DNA of 64,000 bases. It comes from Embleya hyalina (GTDB lineage: Bacteria; Actinomycetota; Actinomycetes; Streptomycetales; Streptomycetaceae). Made by a program: the position numbers and the translations under genes. Position 1 is the first letter of the stretch; every line of letters begins with the position of its first letter. The notes below the pieces were generated by a model that was not told where the DNA came from, did no database searches, and saw only the letters and a list, made by a program, of their open reading frames with translations. The DNA lies in contig NZ_BIFH01000023.1 in the NCBI RefSeq assembly GCF_003967355.1, forward strand, positions 1 to 64,000. Direction: 5' to 3'. Shown here piece by piece: positions 9,919 to 18,036 of this stretch.

Positions 9919-10134
9919 TCAGGCTGCGGCCGAGTGGTCGGCCGGGTTCATGAGGTCGTGGACGTAGGCGGTCAGCGCTTCGAGGGGCACGCGTCGCGAG
10001 CGACCGATGGTCACGGACTTGAGTTCGCCGGTACCGATGAGCCGGTACACCGTCGTGCGGCCGAGCTTCAGGAAGAGAGCAGCCTCTTCGACCGTGAAAA
10101 CGAAGTTCGTGGGCGGGGGAGCGTGATTCGACAT
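9919..10134 (-). CDS. xis: excisionase / MerR-type HTH protein
   Basis: 71 residues with a helix-turn-helix of the excisionase family (FTVEEAALFLKLGRTTVYRLIGTGELKSVTIGRSRRVP). It binds near att to bias the integrase towards excision. The start ATG at 10134 has TGGAG upstream. It lies just upstream of int in the same direction and is probably cotranscribed with it. Confidence 0.9.
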   Translation of the reverse strand: MSNHAPPPTNFVFTVEEAALFLKLGRTTVYRLIGTGELKSVTIGRSRRVPLEALTAYVHDLMNPADHSAAA

Positions 10135-10212
10135 GGCGACTCCAGGGCCAGCGACGAGCAGGAAAAAGGTGAATTCGCGGAAGGGGCAGGGTGCCGTCCC
10201 CCTCCCTCTCAG

Positions 10213-10460
10213 ATCCGCAACATGCGCAACACCGCAACACCGCAGGTCACAGGCTCGGATTTGTTGCGGATAGCGGTTGTGTTGCGGATAGGTGCCGCTC
10301 CACGCGGGGCGCGGCGGCACCTATCCGGCGGTGCTTCGGCCCGGCGCTCGGCGCGCGAGTGTGGCGCTTTCGCGGGCCGTGTTGCGGACGTCTACGGGCC
10401 ATCCGCAACGAATTCGCCCCTGTTGACCTGCGGTGTTGCGGCGTTGCGCATGTTGCGCAT
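10213..10460. other. putative replication origin: nested inverted repeats and iterons
   Basis: An outer inverted repeat (10213-10252 against 10420-10460, about 90% identical) surrounds a perfect 14-bp stem (10285-10298 with 10314-10327). The motif TTGCGGA occurs at 10264, 10282 and 10382 on one strand and as its complement TCCGCAA at 10214 and 10402. The right arm overlaps the 3' end of the DUF3631 gene. Such a layout beside replication genes suggests an initiator-binding origin; it could instead be an operator region for xis-int. Confidence 0.55.
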
Positions 10461-11576
10461 CTCCGGGGGTGGGGGAGGGCAGTACCGCGTCCACGCGTCC
10501 GTGAGGTCTTCCGCGTAGTAGCCCCTGGGGGTTCCGGAGGCGGTTCGGATGACGCGGGGCTTGATGGGCTTGTTCGCGGGGGTGACGTACCGGCCGAGCA
10601 GTCGGGCCAGCATGCGGGAGGTGAGGGGCTTGTCGTCCACGTCGGCCCACTGTCCGTCGTCCAGGGCGAGCAGGATTTCGAGGATGGCGGTGGTGGGCAT
10701 GCGGTCGGCGCCGCAGAAGACCCGGTCGCGCAGGTCGGTCAGCAGCCGGATTCCGACGGATGCCTCGTCGTCATCGCGGGCGGCGTTGACCAGGTCGACG
10801 CACGCGGCGCGGGCCCGGGTGGGCCAGTGTCCTCCGGCCGCGTCGGCGACGGCGAGCAGGGGTTCCCACACGTCGGCGGGCCTGTCGGTGACGCCGTCGG
10901 GCATCTCCGGCCAGGCGTCGGCGACCGCGTCCCGTACGGTGTCGGCCCACTCGGCGAGGCGGTCCCGCAGGACGTGTCCCTCCTTCTCGTGGAGGCGGCG
11001 CCGGTAGGGCGAGACCTTCTCGTTCGGGGCGCGCTTGCGCATGCGGATGATGACCGAGCGGGTGAGGATCGTGTCCGGCAACGAGCCCAGGCCCGCCATG
11101 GCGACGGCGCAGTACGAGGAGAACCAGCCCGCGACCTGGTTCGAGCCGTCCCCGACGCAGCGCAGGGCCGCTCCGCCGCGCCGGTAGCCGGAGTTGAGGA
11201 ATCCTCGGACCGGTTCGTTGTCTCCGGCCTTGGGTCCGAAGACGGTGTCGATTTCGTCGAAGAGCAGGGTCGGCATGCCGTGAGAAGCCTCCACGAGCCG
11301 GAAGAGGGCGTTGGCGGACGCGTTGACGGTCATCGCCGCGTTCGGGGTCAGCGTCTCCACAATCTCCAGCGCGCGGGACTTGCCCGATCCCGGCTCCGGG
11401 GACAGGAACGCCAGGCGGGCGGTGCCGTCGAACGCGTCGATCAGGTGCGCGTGCGCGTCCCACAGGGCGACGGCGACGTAGGCGGCCTCGGTGGGGAACA
11501 CGTTGAACCTGCGGTGGAACCGCTCGATCTCGTCGAGCAGTTTGGCCCCGTCGATCGTGGGCGGGGTGTCGGTCAT
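10392..11576 (-). CDS. DUF3631 P-loop ATPase, replication helicase-like
   Basis: 394 residues. Walker A EPGSGKSR (61-68) and Walker B TLLFDEID (103-110) lie in an AAA-like core, followed by the DUF3631 C-terminal region (ILTRSVIIRMRKRAP..., then a winged-helix-like segment LLALDDGQWADVDDKPLTSRMLARLLGRY). In AICEs and plasmids such proteins accompany Prim-Pol replicases and probably act as helicase or loader. The start ATG has AGGAG nine bases upstream. The last ~20 codons lie inside the right arm of the putative origin, and the encoded MRNMRN repeat reflects DNA repeats rather than protein constraint. Confidence 0.85.
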   Translation of the reverse strand: MTDTPPTIDGAKLLDEIERFHRRFNVFPTEAAYVAVALWDAHAHLIDAFDGTARLAFLSPEPGSGKSRALEIVETLTPNAAMTVNASANALFRLVEASHGMPTLLFDEIDTVFGPKAGDNEPVRGFLNSGYRRGGAALRCVGDGSNQVAGWFSSYCAVAMAGLGSLPDTILTRSVIIRMRKRAPNEKVSPYRRRLHEKEGHVLRDRLAEWADTVRDAVADAWPEMPDGVTDRPADVWEPLLAVADAAGGHWPTRARAACVDLVNAARDDDEASVGIRLLTDLRDRVFCGADRMPTTAILEILLALDDGQWADVDDKPLTSRMLARLLGRYVTPANKPIKPRVIRTASGTPRGYYAEDLTDAWTRYCPPPPPEMRNMRNAATPQVNRGEFVADGP

Positions 11577-11680
11577 GCGGTTGTTCTCCTGTCGCTGGTG
11601 AGGCGTTGGCTGACGGCGAGTCGGACGGGGGCCGGGGCGGTCGGCGGGTTCGGTGACTCGTCGGCCGCCCCGACGTGGTG

Positions 11681-11893
11681 TCAGACCTTCAGGTCGGCGA
11701 TCTCCTTGGCCCGGTTGGGGAAGAGCACGCGGCGGGACACGGTGCCGAGCACGATGCGCTTGTCGGTGCGGTGCGCGGAGGTGAGCAGGTTGCGTCCGGT
11801 GGTCAGGGCGTGGGTGTCGGTCGGTTCGCTGTAGTACTGGCTGCCGCGTTTGTTGCCTGCGGCGTCTTTGAACTCGATGTGGAACTCGGCCAT
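11681..11893 (-). CDS. small AICE protein (70 aa)
   Basis: Begins MAEFHIEFKDAAGNKRGSQYYSEPTDTHALTTGRNLLTSAHR. It is a polar protein without membrane segment or known motif. It lies between Prim-Pol and the DUF3631 gene in the same direction, so a role linked to replication is possible. No family recognised. The ATG at 11893 is preceded by GAGGAGGGTCG, a good ribosome binding site. Confidence 0.7.
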   Translation of the reverse strand: MAEFHIEFKDAAGNKRGSQYYSEPTDTHALTTGRNLLTSAHRTDKRIVLGTVSRRVLFPNRAKEIADLKV

Positions 11894-11938
11894 GGCGGAG
11901 CGACCCTCCTCGGGTGGCTGGTGTGCAGGTGGGATGGT

Positions 11939-12802
11939 TCAGGCGCTTGCGTGCAGCCCGTTACGGACGGCGCGGCGCGCGTAGGGCTCGGGCACGCCGA
12001 CCGTGACGGCGGCCGAGACGATGTCCTCGCCCAGGGCGTCGAGTCCGCACGGGCCGGGGCATCGGGTGTGCTGCTTGGCGAGGAAGGCCGCTACGCCGTA
12101 CGCGCTGGATCCGGCGCCGGTTTTGGTGTGGCTGCGGACGATGTCGAGTCCGCGTTCGAGGCCGGTTTGAACGTATCGCTCGGTGTGGCGGCATCCGGTG
12201 GCGACCGCGCGCGTCCATGTGTTCTGCGGTCCGGAGGAAGAGTCCACGCCTCCCGGCGGCCGGGTGGTCTCTTGCTTCTCCCGGTCGAGCAGCGCGCGGA
12301 CGGCCGAGGGAACCGGAGCTGTGTGGCCGGTGCCGGGGCCGAGCCAACGGGCGTAGGCCATGCGGGATTTGATGTCGACGCCCGGGCGGACGTGGTTCGC
12401 GGAGCGGGTGGCGCCCCGGTAGATCCAGTGCTCGCCGCGCGTGGTCGCCACCACCCGCGTGGGCGGCAGGGTTGCGCGGGCCCACTCGATCGCGTCGCGG
12501 TCGTCGAGGTCCACGACGGTGTACCCGGCGCCGCCGGGGTGGTAGGCGACGGCGACCGCCCGCGCCCAAGCCCACGCCCAGGACGGGGAGGCGATGACGG
12601 TCGGGTCGGTGGTCGCAGCGGCCCACGCGTGGCACACCCGCTCGCACCGGCAGGGCCCGGCGGCGAGCATGTTGGGTCGGCCACCGCAGGCCGAGCCCGC
12701 GCAGGCCGGGCAGTTCCCGAACGGGACCTTCCCGGCCCGCAGCGGCAGCACCGGGACACCGGCCCGGGCCAGTTCGAGCGCGGTCCGCATCCGCTCGCTC
12801 AC
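11939..12802 (-). CDS. bifunctional DNA primase/polymerase (Prim-Pol)
   Basis: About 287 residues. The fold is recognised from the N-terminal block (LELARAGVPVLPLRAGKVPFG), a Cys-rich insert (CPACAGSACGG...CRCERVC), the catalytic acidic motif VVDLDDRDA, the HWIY region and GVDIKSR. It is the RepPP-type initiator/primase of AICEs, expected to start replication of the excised circle. The GTG at 12802 overlaps the preceding stop as GTGA, matching the operon's coupling style; GTG 12814 and ATG 12790 are alternatives. The C-terminal ~110 residues are less conserved. Confidence 0.88.
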   Translation of the reverse strand: MSERMRTALELARAGVPVLPLRAGKVPFGNCPACAGSACGGRPNMLAAGPCRCERVCHAWAAATTDPTVIASPSWAWAWARAVAVAYHPGGAGYTVVDLDDRDAIEWARATLPPTRVVATTRGEHWIYRGATRSANHVRPGVDIKSRMAYARWLGPGTGHTAPVPSAVRALLDREKQETTRPPGGVDSSSGPQNTWTRAVATGCRHTERYVQTGLERGLDIVRSHTKTGAGSSAYGVAAFLAKQHTRCPGPCGLDALGEDIVSAAVTVGVPEPYARRAVRNGLHASA

Positions 12803-13026
12803 GAGACGCCCCACTGGCGCGCGGTCCGTTCGATGCGCTCCGTCAATGCCGTGTCGGGCGGGAACGGGCCGAACTCGCTGTGGATGATGGCCAGGGCCTT
12901 GTCCGTGTCGTCGGGCCGAACGAACATCAGGGCGGTGGCCGTGAACACGTGTTCGCGGGCTTCTGCGATCAAACGGGTGATCTCGTCGTTGACGTCTTCG
13001 TCGTCGGACGTGAGGGGCGGGTTCAT
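12799..13026 (-). CDS. small acidic AICE protein (75 aa)
   Basis: Begins MNPPLTSDDEDVNDEITRLIAEAREHVFTATALMFVRPDD. It is mostly helical and acidic, with no motif recognised. Start and stop both overlap neighbours by 4 bases (ATGA with the MTase-like gene, GTGA with Prim-Pol), so it belongs to the replication operon. Confidence 0.7.
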   Translation of the reverse strand: MNPPLTSDDEDVNDEITRLIAEAREHVFTATALMFVRPDDTDKALAIIHSEFGPFPPDTALTERIERTARQWGVS

Positions 13027-13652
13027 GCGGCCGTCTCCTCTCGGGTGCGGGTGGTGAGCGCGTCGATGAGGTCGGTGCCGATGTGGTGGGTGTAGGCGGG
13101 TGGGATGGCCTTGCGAGCTTCCTTGTTGGTCATCCAGGTGCAGCCCATGGCGTCGGCGTAGGCGCGTTCGCGGCTGTGGTCGAAGGGGACCAGGTCGCGG
13201 TGGTGCCAGCAGGGCGGGGTCAGTTGCGGTCCGGTCCACGAGGTCTCGAACGCCCTGTGCCTGCGGACGTTGAGGCCGAACATGGAGCCGCACAACAGGT
13301 AGTCGGCACGGATCGGCGCCTCGGGGACGTTCTCGATCACCCACGGCCGACCGGACGCGACGAGCAGCGGTCGTCCGGGGGTGACCAGGTCGGGGTGGGC
13401 GGTGCGGTCGCCGGTGGCGCCGGTGACGTTGGCGAACGTCTCGCACGGCCACGACGCGTGGATGGCGTCGAAGGAACGACCGTGCTCGGCCAGGTACTCC
13501 AAGGCGTCGGCCTGCACGAACGCGTCGCCGCAGTAGTTCGGCTGCGCGACCAGGTCCACGCCGGTGACGTGCCACCCGGCGAGGCGATAACCGTGGGCGG
13601 CGCCACCCGCGCCGCAGCACAGGTCCAGCAGGCGCGGACGACGGCCGGTCAC
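13023..13652 (-). CDS. C5-cytosine methyltransferase-like protein
   Basis: 209 residues, small for the family. SAM-binding motif I is LLDLCCGAGGAAHGYRLAGW; motif IV reads SWPCETFANVTG (PCE in place of the usual PCQ); motif VI is WVIENVPEA, followed by LLCGSMFGLNVRRHRAFETS as in phage-type C5 methyltransferases. A clear target-recognition domain is missing, so specificity is unknown. The GTG start overlaps the PAPS-reductase-like stop (GTGA). Expected to methylate cytosine in DNA, but the short length leaves RNA or a non-standard substrate open. Confidence 0.8.
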   Translation of the reverse strand: MTGRRPRLLDLCCGAGGAAHGYRLAGWHVTGVDLVAQPNYCGDAFVQADALEYLAEHGRSFDAIHASWPCETFANVTGATGDRTAHPDLVTPGRPLLVASGRPWVIENVPEAPIRADYLLCGSMFGLNVRRHRAFETSWTGPQLTPPCWHHRDLVPFDHSRERAYADAMGCTWMTNKEARKAIPPAYTHHIGTDLIDALTTRTREETAA

Positions 13653-14647
13653 GCGGCCTCCCGGGTCTCGTTGTCGCAGCCCCAGGGCGAACAACCGCCC
13701 CGGTCCCCGCTGTCGAGGGCTTCCTCGAACGCCACGTCGAACAGATCGATCTGGTGGTGATCCGACGGGCGGATACGGTCGATCGGGGCCTGCGCGAGGG
13801 GCGTGCAGGAGATGTGCAGGTAGCGGCGGTGCCGCATGCCCGCGCCCACCCGGTACGCCTCGTCGAACGCGACCGCGTCGGCCCACGCTTCGGGGTCGGT
13901 GTCGCGCATCCGCCGCCACTCGGCCGCGCTGCGGTACGGGCAGCCGACGCAGGCGCTTTTCTCCACGGCGGTCCACCCGTGGTGGTCGAGGTAGGCCGTG
14001 CACTGCGTCCGCGACATCCCCAGTTCGAGCAGGGGATGGCGGGAGCGGCTGTAACCGGTGTCCCCGCGCGGGGACACCCGCTCGATCTCGTCGGTGGAGA
14101 AGCCCACCCACTGCTCCGCCCAGGTCCCGCGCGGCGCGTTGCCGACGCGATGGATCACGCCCTCGCCCCGGCACACCGAGCAGGGCCCGACCTCGTGCTC
14201 GCCCCGCTTGGCCCGCCACGGCGCGATCCGCTGCCCGGTGCCCTCGCAGTGACGGCACGGGGTGCTGCGGGTGGACGCGCCGAGAAGGCGCCTGGTCTGG
14301 GCCAGGATCGGCCGCAGCTTGTACTGCTGAGTGCAGGCCCGCTTCTGCATGCCCTTCTCGCCATCGGGGCCGAGGGTGTAGGCGGGAATGCTCCGCATCT
14401 GATCGGGATCCAGCGCGTCATCACGCAGATTCCCGTTCGACACCCGGTGGATCGCGATACCCGCCGGGGCAGCCACCTCCGCCTCCAGCCGGTCCAGGTG
14501 CGCCCCGATCCGGGGCTCCCATCCGGTGTCGGCGAACACCGCCGCGTCCACACGCGGCAGCTCGCCCCGGGCCGACATGAGCAGCAGGACCGTGGACTGC
14601 ACACCCGCGCCGAGTGAGAGCACGCGCAGCGTCGGTTCGCCGGTCAC
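13649..14647 (-). CDS. PAPS reductase-like PP-loop protein with zinc-finger insert
   Basis: 332 residues. The N-terminal PP-loop (SLGAGVQSTVLLLMSARGELP) and ADTGWEP mark the N-type ATP pyrophosphatase/PAPS-reductase fold. Around residues 130-170 two DnaJ-like CxxCxGxG units occur (CRHCEGTG and CSVCRGEG). The C-terminal CVGCPYRSAAEW plus C-terminal Cys residues could hold zinc or an Fe-S centre. Relatives with this fold act in sulfur transfer or nucleic-acid modification (DndC is one). It is coupled by GTGA overlaps to RapZ-like and MTase-like genes. A true sulfate-assimilation role is unlikely in a mobile element. Confidence 0.8.
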   Translation of the reverse strand: MTGEPTLRVLSLGAGVQSTVLLLMSARGELPRVDAAVFADTGWEPRIGAHLDRLEAEVAAPAGIAIHRVSNGNLRDDALDPDQMRSIPAYTLGPDGEKGMQKRACTQQYKLRPILAQTRRLLGASTRSTPCRHCEGTGQRIAPWRAKRGEHEVGPCSVCRGEGVIHRVGNAPRGTWAEQWVGFSTDEIERVSPRGDTGYSRSRHPLLELGMSRTQCTAYLDHHGWTAVEKSACVGCPYRSAAEWRRMRDTDPEAWADAVAFDEAYRVGAGMRHRRYLHISCTPLAQAPIDRIRPSDHHQIDLFDVAFEEALDSGDRGGCSPWGCDNETREAA

Positions 14648-15072
14648 TGGCCCTCCCCGCCCTCGGCGGTGGTGTGGATGCCGGACGGAAGGACGGGCCT
14701 GTCGACGTCGCGGTGCGCGATCGAGATCGCCGCGCAACCGTCGGCGAGGATCTCGGCGATGTGGCGCGCGACGGCGACGCTGCGGTGCCTGCCACCCACG
14801 CACCCGCAGGCGATCGTGATCCGCCCGGAGACGGAGTGGGCGAGGTCGTGCGCGGCGAGCGCCGTTGCGGCGGCGAGGTCGCGCACGCCGGGGGTCTCCA
14901 GGACGTGCGCGTACACGTCCTCGTCCAGGCCCGTCCGCTGCCGCATCGTCGGGTCGGCGTGCGGGTTGCGGAAGCGGCGCCGCAGGTCGAGCGTGATCTC
15001 CGCTTCGGGCGCGGGGTTGTGGCCGTAGCCGAAGGACACGATGCGGATGATCCGCCCGTGGTTGTTTGTCAT
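14644..15072 (-). CDS. RapZ C-terminal domain-like protein
   Basis: 142 residues matching only the C-terminal half of RapZ: VSFGYGHNP, DLRRRFRNPHADPTMRQRTGLDEDVYAHVLETPGV, then ITIACGCVGGRHRSVAVARHIAEIL and HRDVDRP. The RapZ N-terminal P-loop kinase domain is absent. In RapZ this half binds RNA and an amino-sugar ligand. The ATG at 15072 has AAGGGA upstream and a conserved-loop hairpin (15112-15153) lies in the 40-nt leader. It is the first gene of the modification/replication run after the 45-aa ORF. Confidence 0.85.
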   Translation of the reverse strand: MTNNHGRIIRIVSFGYGHNPAPEAEITLDLRRRFRNPHADPTMRQRTGLDEDVYAHVLETPGVRDLAAATALAAHDLAHSVSGRITIACGCVGGRHRSVAVARHIAEILADGCAAISIAHRDVDRPVLPSGIHTTAEGGEGQ

Positions 15073-15111
15073 GCTGGTGGTCCCTTCCGGGTCCTGAAGG
15101 AGCGGGTTGGG

Positions 15112-15153
15112 CCCAGGACGACCGCCTTCCGGCAAGTCGTCGGTCGTCCTGGG
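15112..15153 (-). promoter_or_regulatory. conserved-loop leader hairpin, copy A
   Basis: On the minus strand a perfect 13-bp stem encloses the 16-nt loop ACGACTTGCCGGAAGG. It ends 40 nt before the RapZ-like start codon. Copy B at 19911-19948 has the same loop with one change but a different, also perfect stem, so structure and loop are conserved independently of stem sequence. Confidence 0.6.
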
Positions 15154-15159
15154 GCGGAT

Positions 15160-15297
15160 TCAGCGGTTGGGGATCATGCAGCGGGCGTTGTGCCCGGCGG
15201 GCAGCAGGCACCCCCGCGTCGGGCAGTCGGGCTGCCGGGGCGAGCCGGGCAGGATGATCGTCACGGTGAAGTCGCCCGTGTTGTCGTGGTCGCTCAT
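15160..15297 (-). CDS. 45-aa Cys-containing AICE protein
   Basis: A short ORF starting MSDHDNTGDFTVTIILPGSP and ending RCMIPNR, with Cys in a DCPTRGCLLPAGHNARC pattern that could bind a metal. The ATG at 15297 is preceded by AAGGAG at seven bases, an excellent ribosome binding site. It lies between traB and the RapZ-like gene in the same direction. No function known. Confidence 0.65.
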   Translation of the reverse strand: MSDHDNTGDFTVTIILPGSPRQPDCPTRGCLLPAGHNARCMIPNR

Positions 15298-15329
15298 CGG
15301 CCATCTCCTTGATTACGCTGTGTAGTGGT

Positions 15330-15461
15330 GTGCGGGTATGGGTGTGCGCACGCGTGCGGGTGTGCGCACGGGCGAAAGTGCAGGTCAACGCGCGCGCGTG
15401 CGCGCGAGGGCAACAGGCGTGCGCACGGCTGCCGCACGCGTGCGCACACCTCGCCGCACGG
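15330..15461. repeat. GTGCGCAC repeat cluster after traB, candidate clt
   Basis: Four copies of the palindromic GYGTGCGCAC occur at 15342, 15360, 15417 and 15438, with GTGCGGGT twice between them and an alternating CG/GC run near 15390-15406. The cluster sits directly after the traB stop, where several Streptomyces plasmids carry the TraB-binding clt locus. The assignment is by position and repetitiveness only. Confidence 0.45.
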
Positions 15462-17540
15462 CTACGCGGCGTAGTCCTCGAACGCGTCGTCGCGGGGGAT
15501 GATGAGCCAGGATCCGAGCTGTCCGCCGGGGTTCTCGGCGACCTCTCGGCCGCCGTCGGCGAACTCGGCCAGGCGGCGCGAGACCCAGCTCCGGGAGCGG
15601 CCGACCCGGGCTTCCGGGAAGTCGCGCGGCGCGCACACGGCCCGGTCCTCGGCCCGCAGTTCTTCGAGGATCGTCAGCATCTCGGCGCGGGCCTGGTCGG
15701 CGGGACGCTTGACCCTGAACTCCGGCTCGCCCACCTGCACCACGCGCGAGGGTTCCTCAAGCTCCGCGTCGGGGTCCGCCTGCGCGTCGAGGTCGCTCTC
15801 GTGATCGCTCTCGTACGGGCGCCGTGTGGGCTCGAACTCGGTCTCGCCGTCGATGGGTTCGCTCTCCACGATCTCCGCTTCCTCCAGGCTCGCGGGCACA
15901 CGCGGACGTTCGGCGAGGGCGGTCCGCAACGGCCCCGGGCCGGTGGCCTCTTCTTCCCCACACGCACGGCGGATAGCGCGAGTCTTGTAGGCCGCGTAGC
16001 GAGGCCCGGCGGCCTTCGCCGTGGTCGCGTCCACGCCCTTGGGGCGGACCGCGTCGTAGGCGGCGATCAGGCTCCGTACCTGTTCGTCCTCGGGCAGGCG
16101 GAACGCTCGGGCGGGCACGGGCCAGCGTTCGCGGTCCACGCCCGGGGCCTGGAGGTAGAGCATCCCCGGGCGTTCGGCGGCCCACTGTTCGGGCGATGCC
16201 CCGGCGTCCTTGGCCGCGCCGTCCAGGGTGAACGCGTCGCCGTCGTCCTTGACGCCGAAGATCAGGGATGTCCCGAACTGGGCCCGCACCTCCGTCGAGA
16301 TGCCCGTGAACGAGGCGCGTTGGAGGGAGAACGACAGGACTGTTCCGGTGGAGCGGGCCTGTTGGGCGACCGGGACGACGTTCGGGTGATCGGCGACCGC
16401 GTCGTCGGCGGACTCCTCGAAGTGGATCAGGAGGAGCGGGATCCCGTGTTTGGTCCAGCACTCCGGTTCCCACTGGGCGTAGCCCAGGCGTCCGAGTAGG
16501 TCCGCGCGGGTCTTGACGACGATCGGGAGCACGTCGAGCATCGCGCTCACGCCCTGGGGTGTGGTCTCGCACCAGTCCAGGCCGCCCTGGATGGCGCCGA
16601 TGCTCTGGCTGCCCTTGGACGGGTCGGCGAACCACACCACCGCGTCGGAGCGGGTCATCGCCTCGGTCAGCAGCACTTTGAGGCTTCCGGACTTGCCGGA
16701 TCCGCTCATGCCGGTGGTCAGCAGGTGGGAGAGCGGGCGGGGGTGGTCGCGGTCCTCGGTGCCGGGCAACCAGAACTCCAACGGTTGCGCGTCCTGGTAG
16801 ATGCCCAGGCGGATCGGGCGGGCGATCGACTGGCCCGGCAGCGACGGTCCGGGGTAGAGCACGGACTTGCGCAGGTGATCCACAGGAGTCACCGACAGCG
16901 TCACCCGGGAGTGGTCGTCGCGGTTGGGCGTGACGCGGATCGCCGCAGGCGAGGTGCCCAGCGCGGACGCCATCTGCGGGATCCGGTTCTGCACGTCGTC
17001 CGGCACCATCTCGCCCCGGGGGAGCTGGAGTTCCGCGCTCACCTCACCGGCGACCACCTCGCCCTTGACGACCTGCGTCCGGGCGAGGCCGACCATCTCG
17101 AACAGGCCGTCGCTCACGCTCTCGGCGCCGCTGTTGCGCAGGGCGTGGCGAAGATTCCACCACAGCGCGAGGGTGCCCCCGCCGAGTGCCTGCAACAGGG
17201 CCACGTTCGGCGATGTCGGCCCGGCCACGGTCGCGGCCGTCAGATAGGCACTGGCCGCGCCGGTGGACACCGTGGCCATTGCGCGAAGCCGCGGGGAGCG
17301 CTTCGACGCCTCCGACCAGGCCGCGACCGTGATCCCGGCACCGGCGGCGCCGATCAGGGCGGTGGCGGCCGGGTTGGTGCCGATCGTGTCGTGCGCCAGC
17401 GCCGCCGGAATCGTCAGACCCGCCGCGACCATCCACGGCGGCAACAACGGTGCCGCGCGGCTGGTCAGGTGTTTGGCGGCCTGGTCGAGCGGGGCGGTGG
17501 CCACCGCCGTCGCCCGCGAACGCCTGGATTTCCTTGCCAC
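15462..17540 (-). CDS. traB: TraB/FtsK-SpoIIIE conjugative DNA translocase
   Basis: About 692 residues. A basic N-terminus is followed by hydrophobic segments (about 35-130), then the FtsK-like motor with Walker A TGMSGSGKSG (about 276-285) and Walker B PLLLIHFEES (about 375-385). A long acidic linker leads to a C-terminal winged helix (EMLTILEELRAEDRAVC...RVGRSRSWVSRRLAEFADGG) that in TraB reads octamer repeats of clt. It moves double-stranded DNA between mycelia. The GTG at 17540 has AGGAG seven bases upstream; GTG 17555 overlaps the previous stop and is the alternative. Confidence 0.93.
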   Translation of the reverse strand: MARKSRRSRATAVATAPLDQAAKHLTSRAAPLLPPWMVAAGLTIPAALAHDTIGTNPAATALIGAAGAGITVAAWSEASKRSPRLRAMATVSTGAASAYLTAATVAGPTSPNVALLQALGGGTLALWWNLRHALRNSGAESVSDGLFEMVGLARTQVVKGEVVAGEVSAELQLPRGEMVPDDVQNRIPQMASALGTSPAAIRVTPNRDDHSRVTLSVTPVDHLRKSVLYPGPSLPGQSIARPIRLGIYQDAQPLEFWLPGTEDRDHPRPLSHLLTTGMSGSGKSGSLKVLLTEAMTRSDAVVWFADPSKGSQSIGAIQGGLDWCETTPQGVSAMLDVLPIVVKTRADLLGRLGYAQWEPECWTKHGIPLLLIHFEESADDAVADHPNVVPVAQQARSTGTVLSFSLQRASFTGISTEVRAQFGTSLIFGVKDDGDAFTLDGAAKDAGASPEQWAAERPGMLYLQAPGVDRERWPVPARAFRLPEDEQVRSLIAAYDAVRPKGVDATTAKAAGPRYAAYKTRAIRRACGEEEATGPGPLRTALAERPRVPASLEEAEIVESEPIDGETEFEPTRRPYESDHESDLDAQADPDAELEEPSRVVQVGEPEFRVKRPADQARAEMLTILEELRAEDRAVCAPRDFPEARVGRSRSWVSRRLAEFADGGREVAENPGGQLGSWLIIPRDDAFEDYAA

Positions 17541-17551
17541 GATGCGTCTCC

Positions 17552-17935
17552 TCACGCCTCGAACTTGAACGCGGGCTTGACGGGCTTGGACTTGACCCCG
17601 GCGGCCTGCAACTCGGCCGCGTAGTTCTTCTGGAAGCTCGCGTACGCCTTGGCCATCGACCCGGCCGCGTACTTCAGCGCCTCCGCCGCGATGATCAGGT
17701 GCTTCGATGTGTCCTTCGCCCGCTTGCGCCCGGCTCGCCCGGCGAGCAGGGCGTCGACCGGGGCGATCTGCGACAGGACCGCGTACAACTCCTCAGCGGC
17801 CATGGCCAGTTCGAGGGAGCCGTCCCGGCAGAACAGGCGCCCGCCGTTGCAGTAGTCGCGAATGCTCTTGTTCGTCATGAACTCCGGATCACCCAGGACG
17901 TCCTGGGCCGTGCTCCTGCGCCGCTGCTGGGCCAT
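17552..17935 (-). CDS. small transfer-operon protein (127 aa)
   Basis: Begins MAQQRRRSTAQDVLGDPEFMTNKSIRDYCNGG, then a helical Ala-rich middle and a basic tail KSKPVKPAFKFEA. It ends in GTGA overlap with a possible traB start. Small proteins in this position precede TraB in many Streptomyces elements and are annotated as transfer proteins; biochemical role unknown. The ATG at 17935 has GGGAGGGG upstream. Confidence 0.75.
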   Translation of the reverse strand: MAQQRRRSTAQDVLGDPEFMTNKSIRDYCNGGRLFCRDGSLELAMAAEELYAVLSQIAPVDALLAGRAGRKRAKDTSKHLIIAAEALKYAAGSMAKAYASFQKNYAAELQAAGVKSKPVKPAFKFEA

Positions 17936-18036
17936 CGGGCCCCTCCCTCGTATGTGGTGTGAATGGTTCGAGCAGGGCTGACCCCGCTTCCCCCGCGCCC
18001 GGCCGCGACCTGCGATCCGGGCGCGAGGGGAACCGG

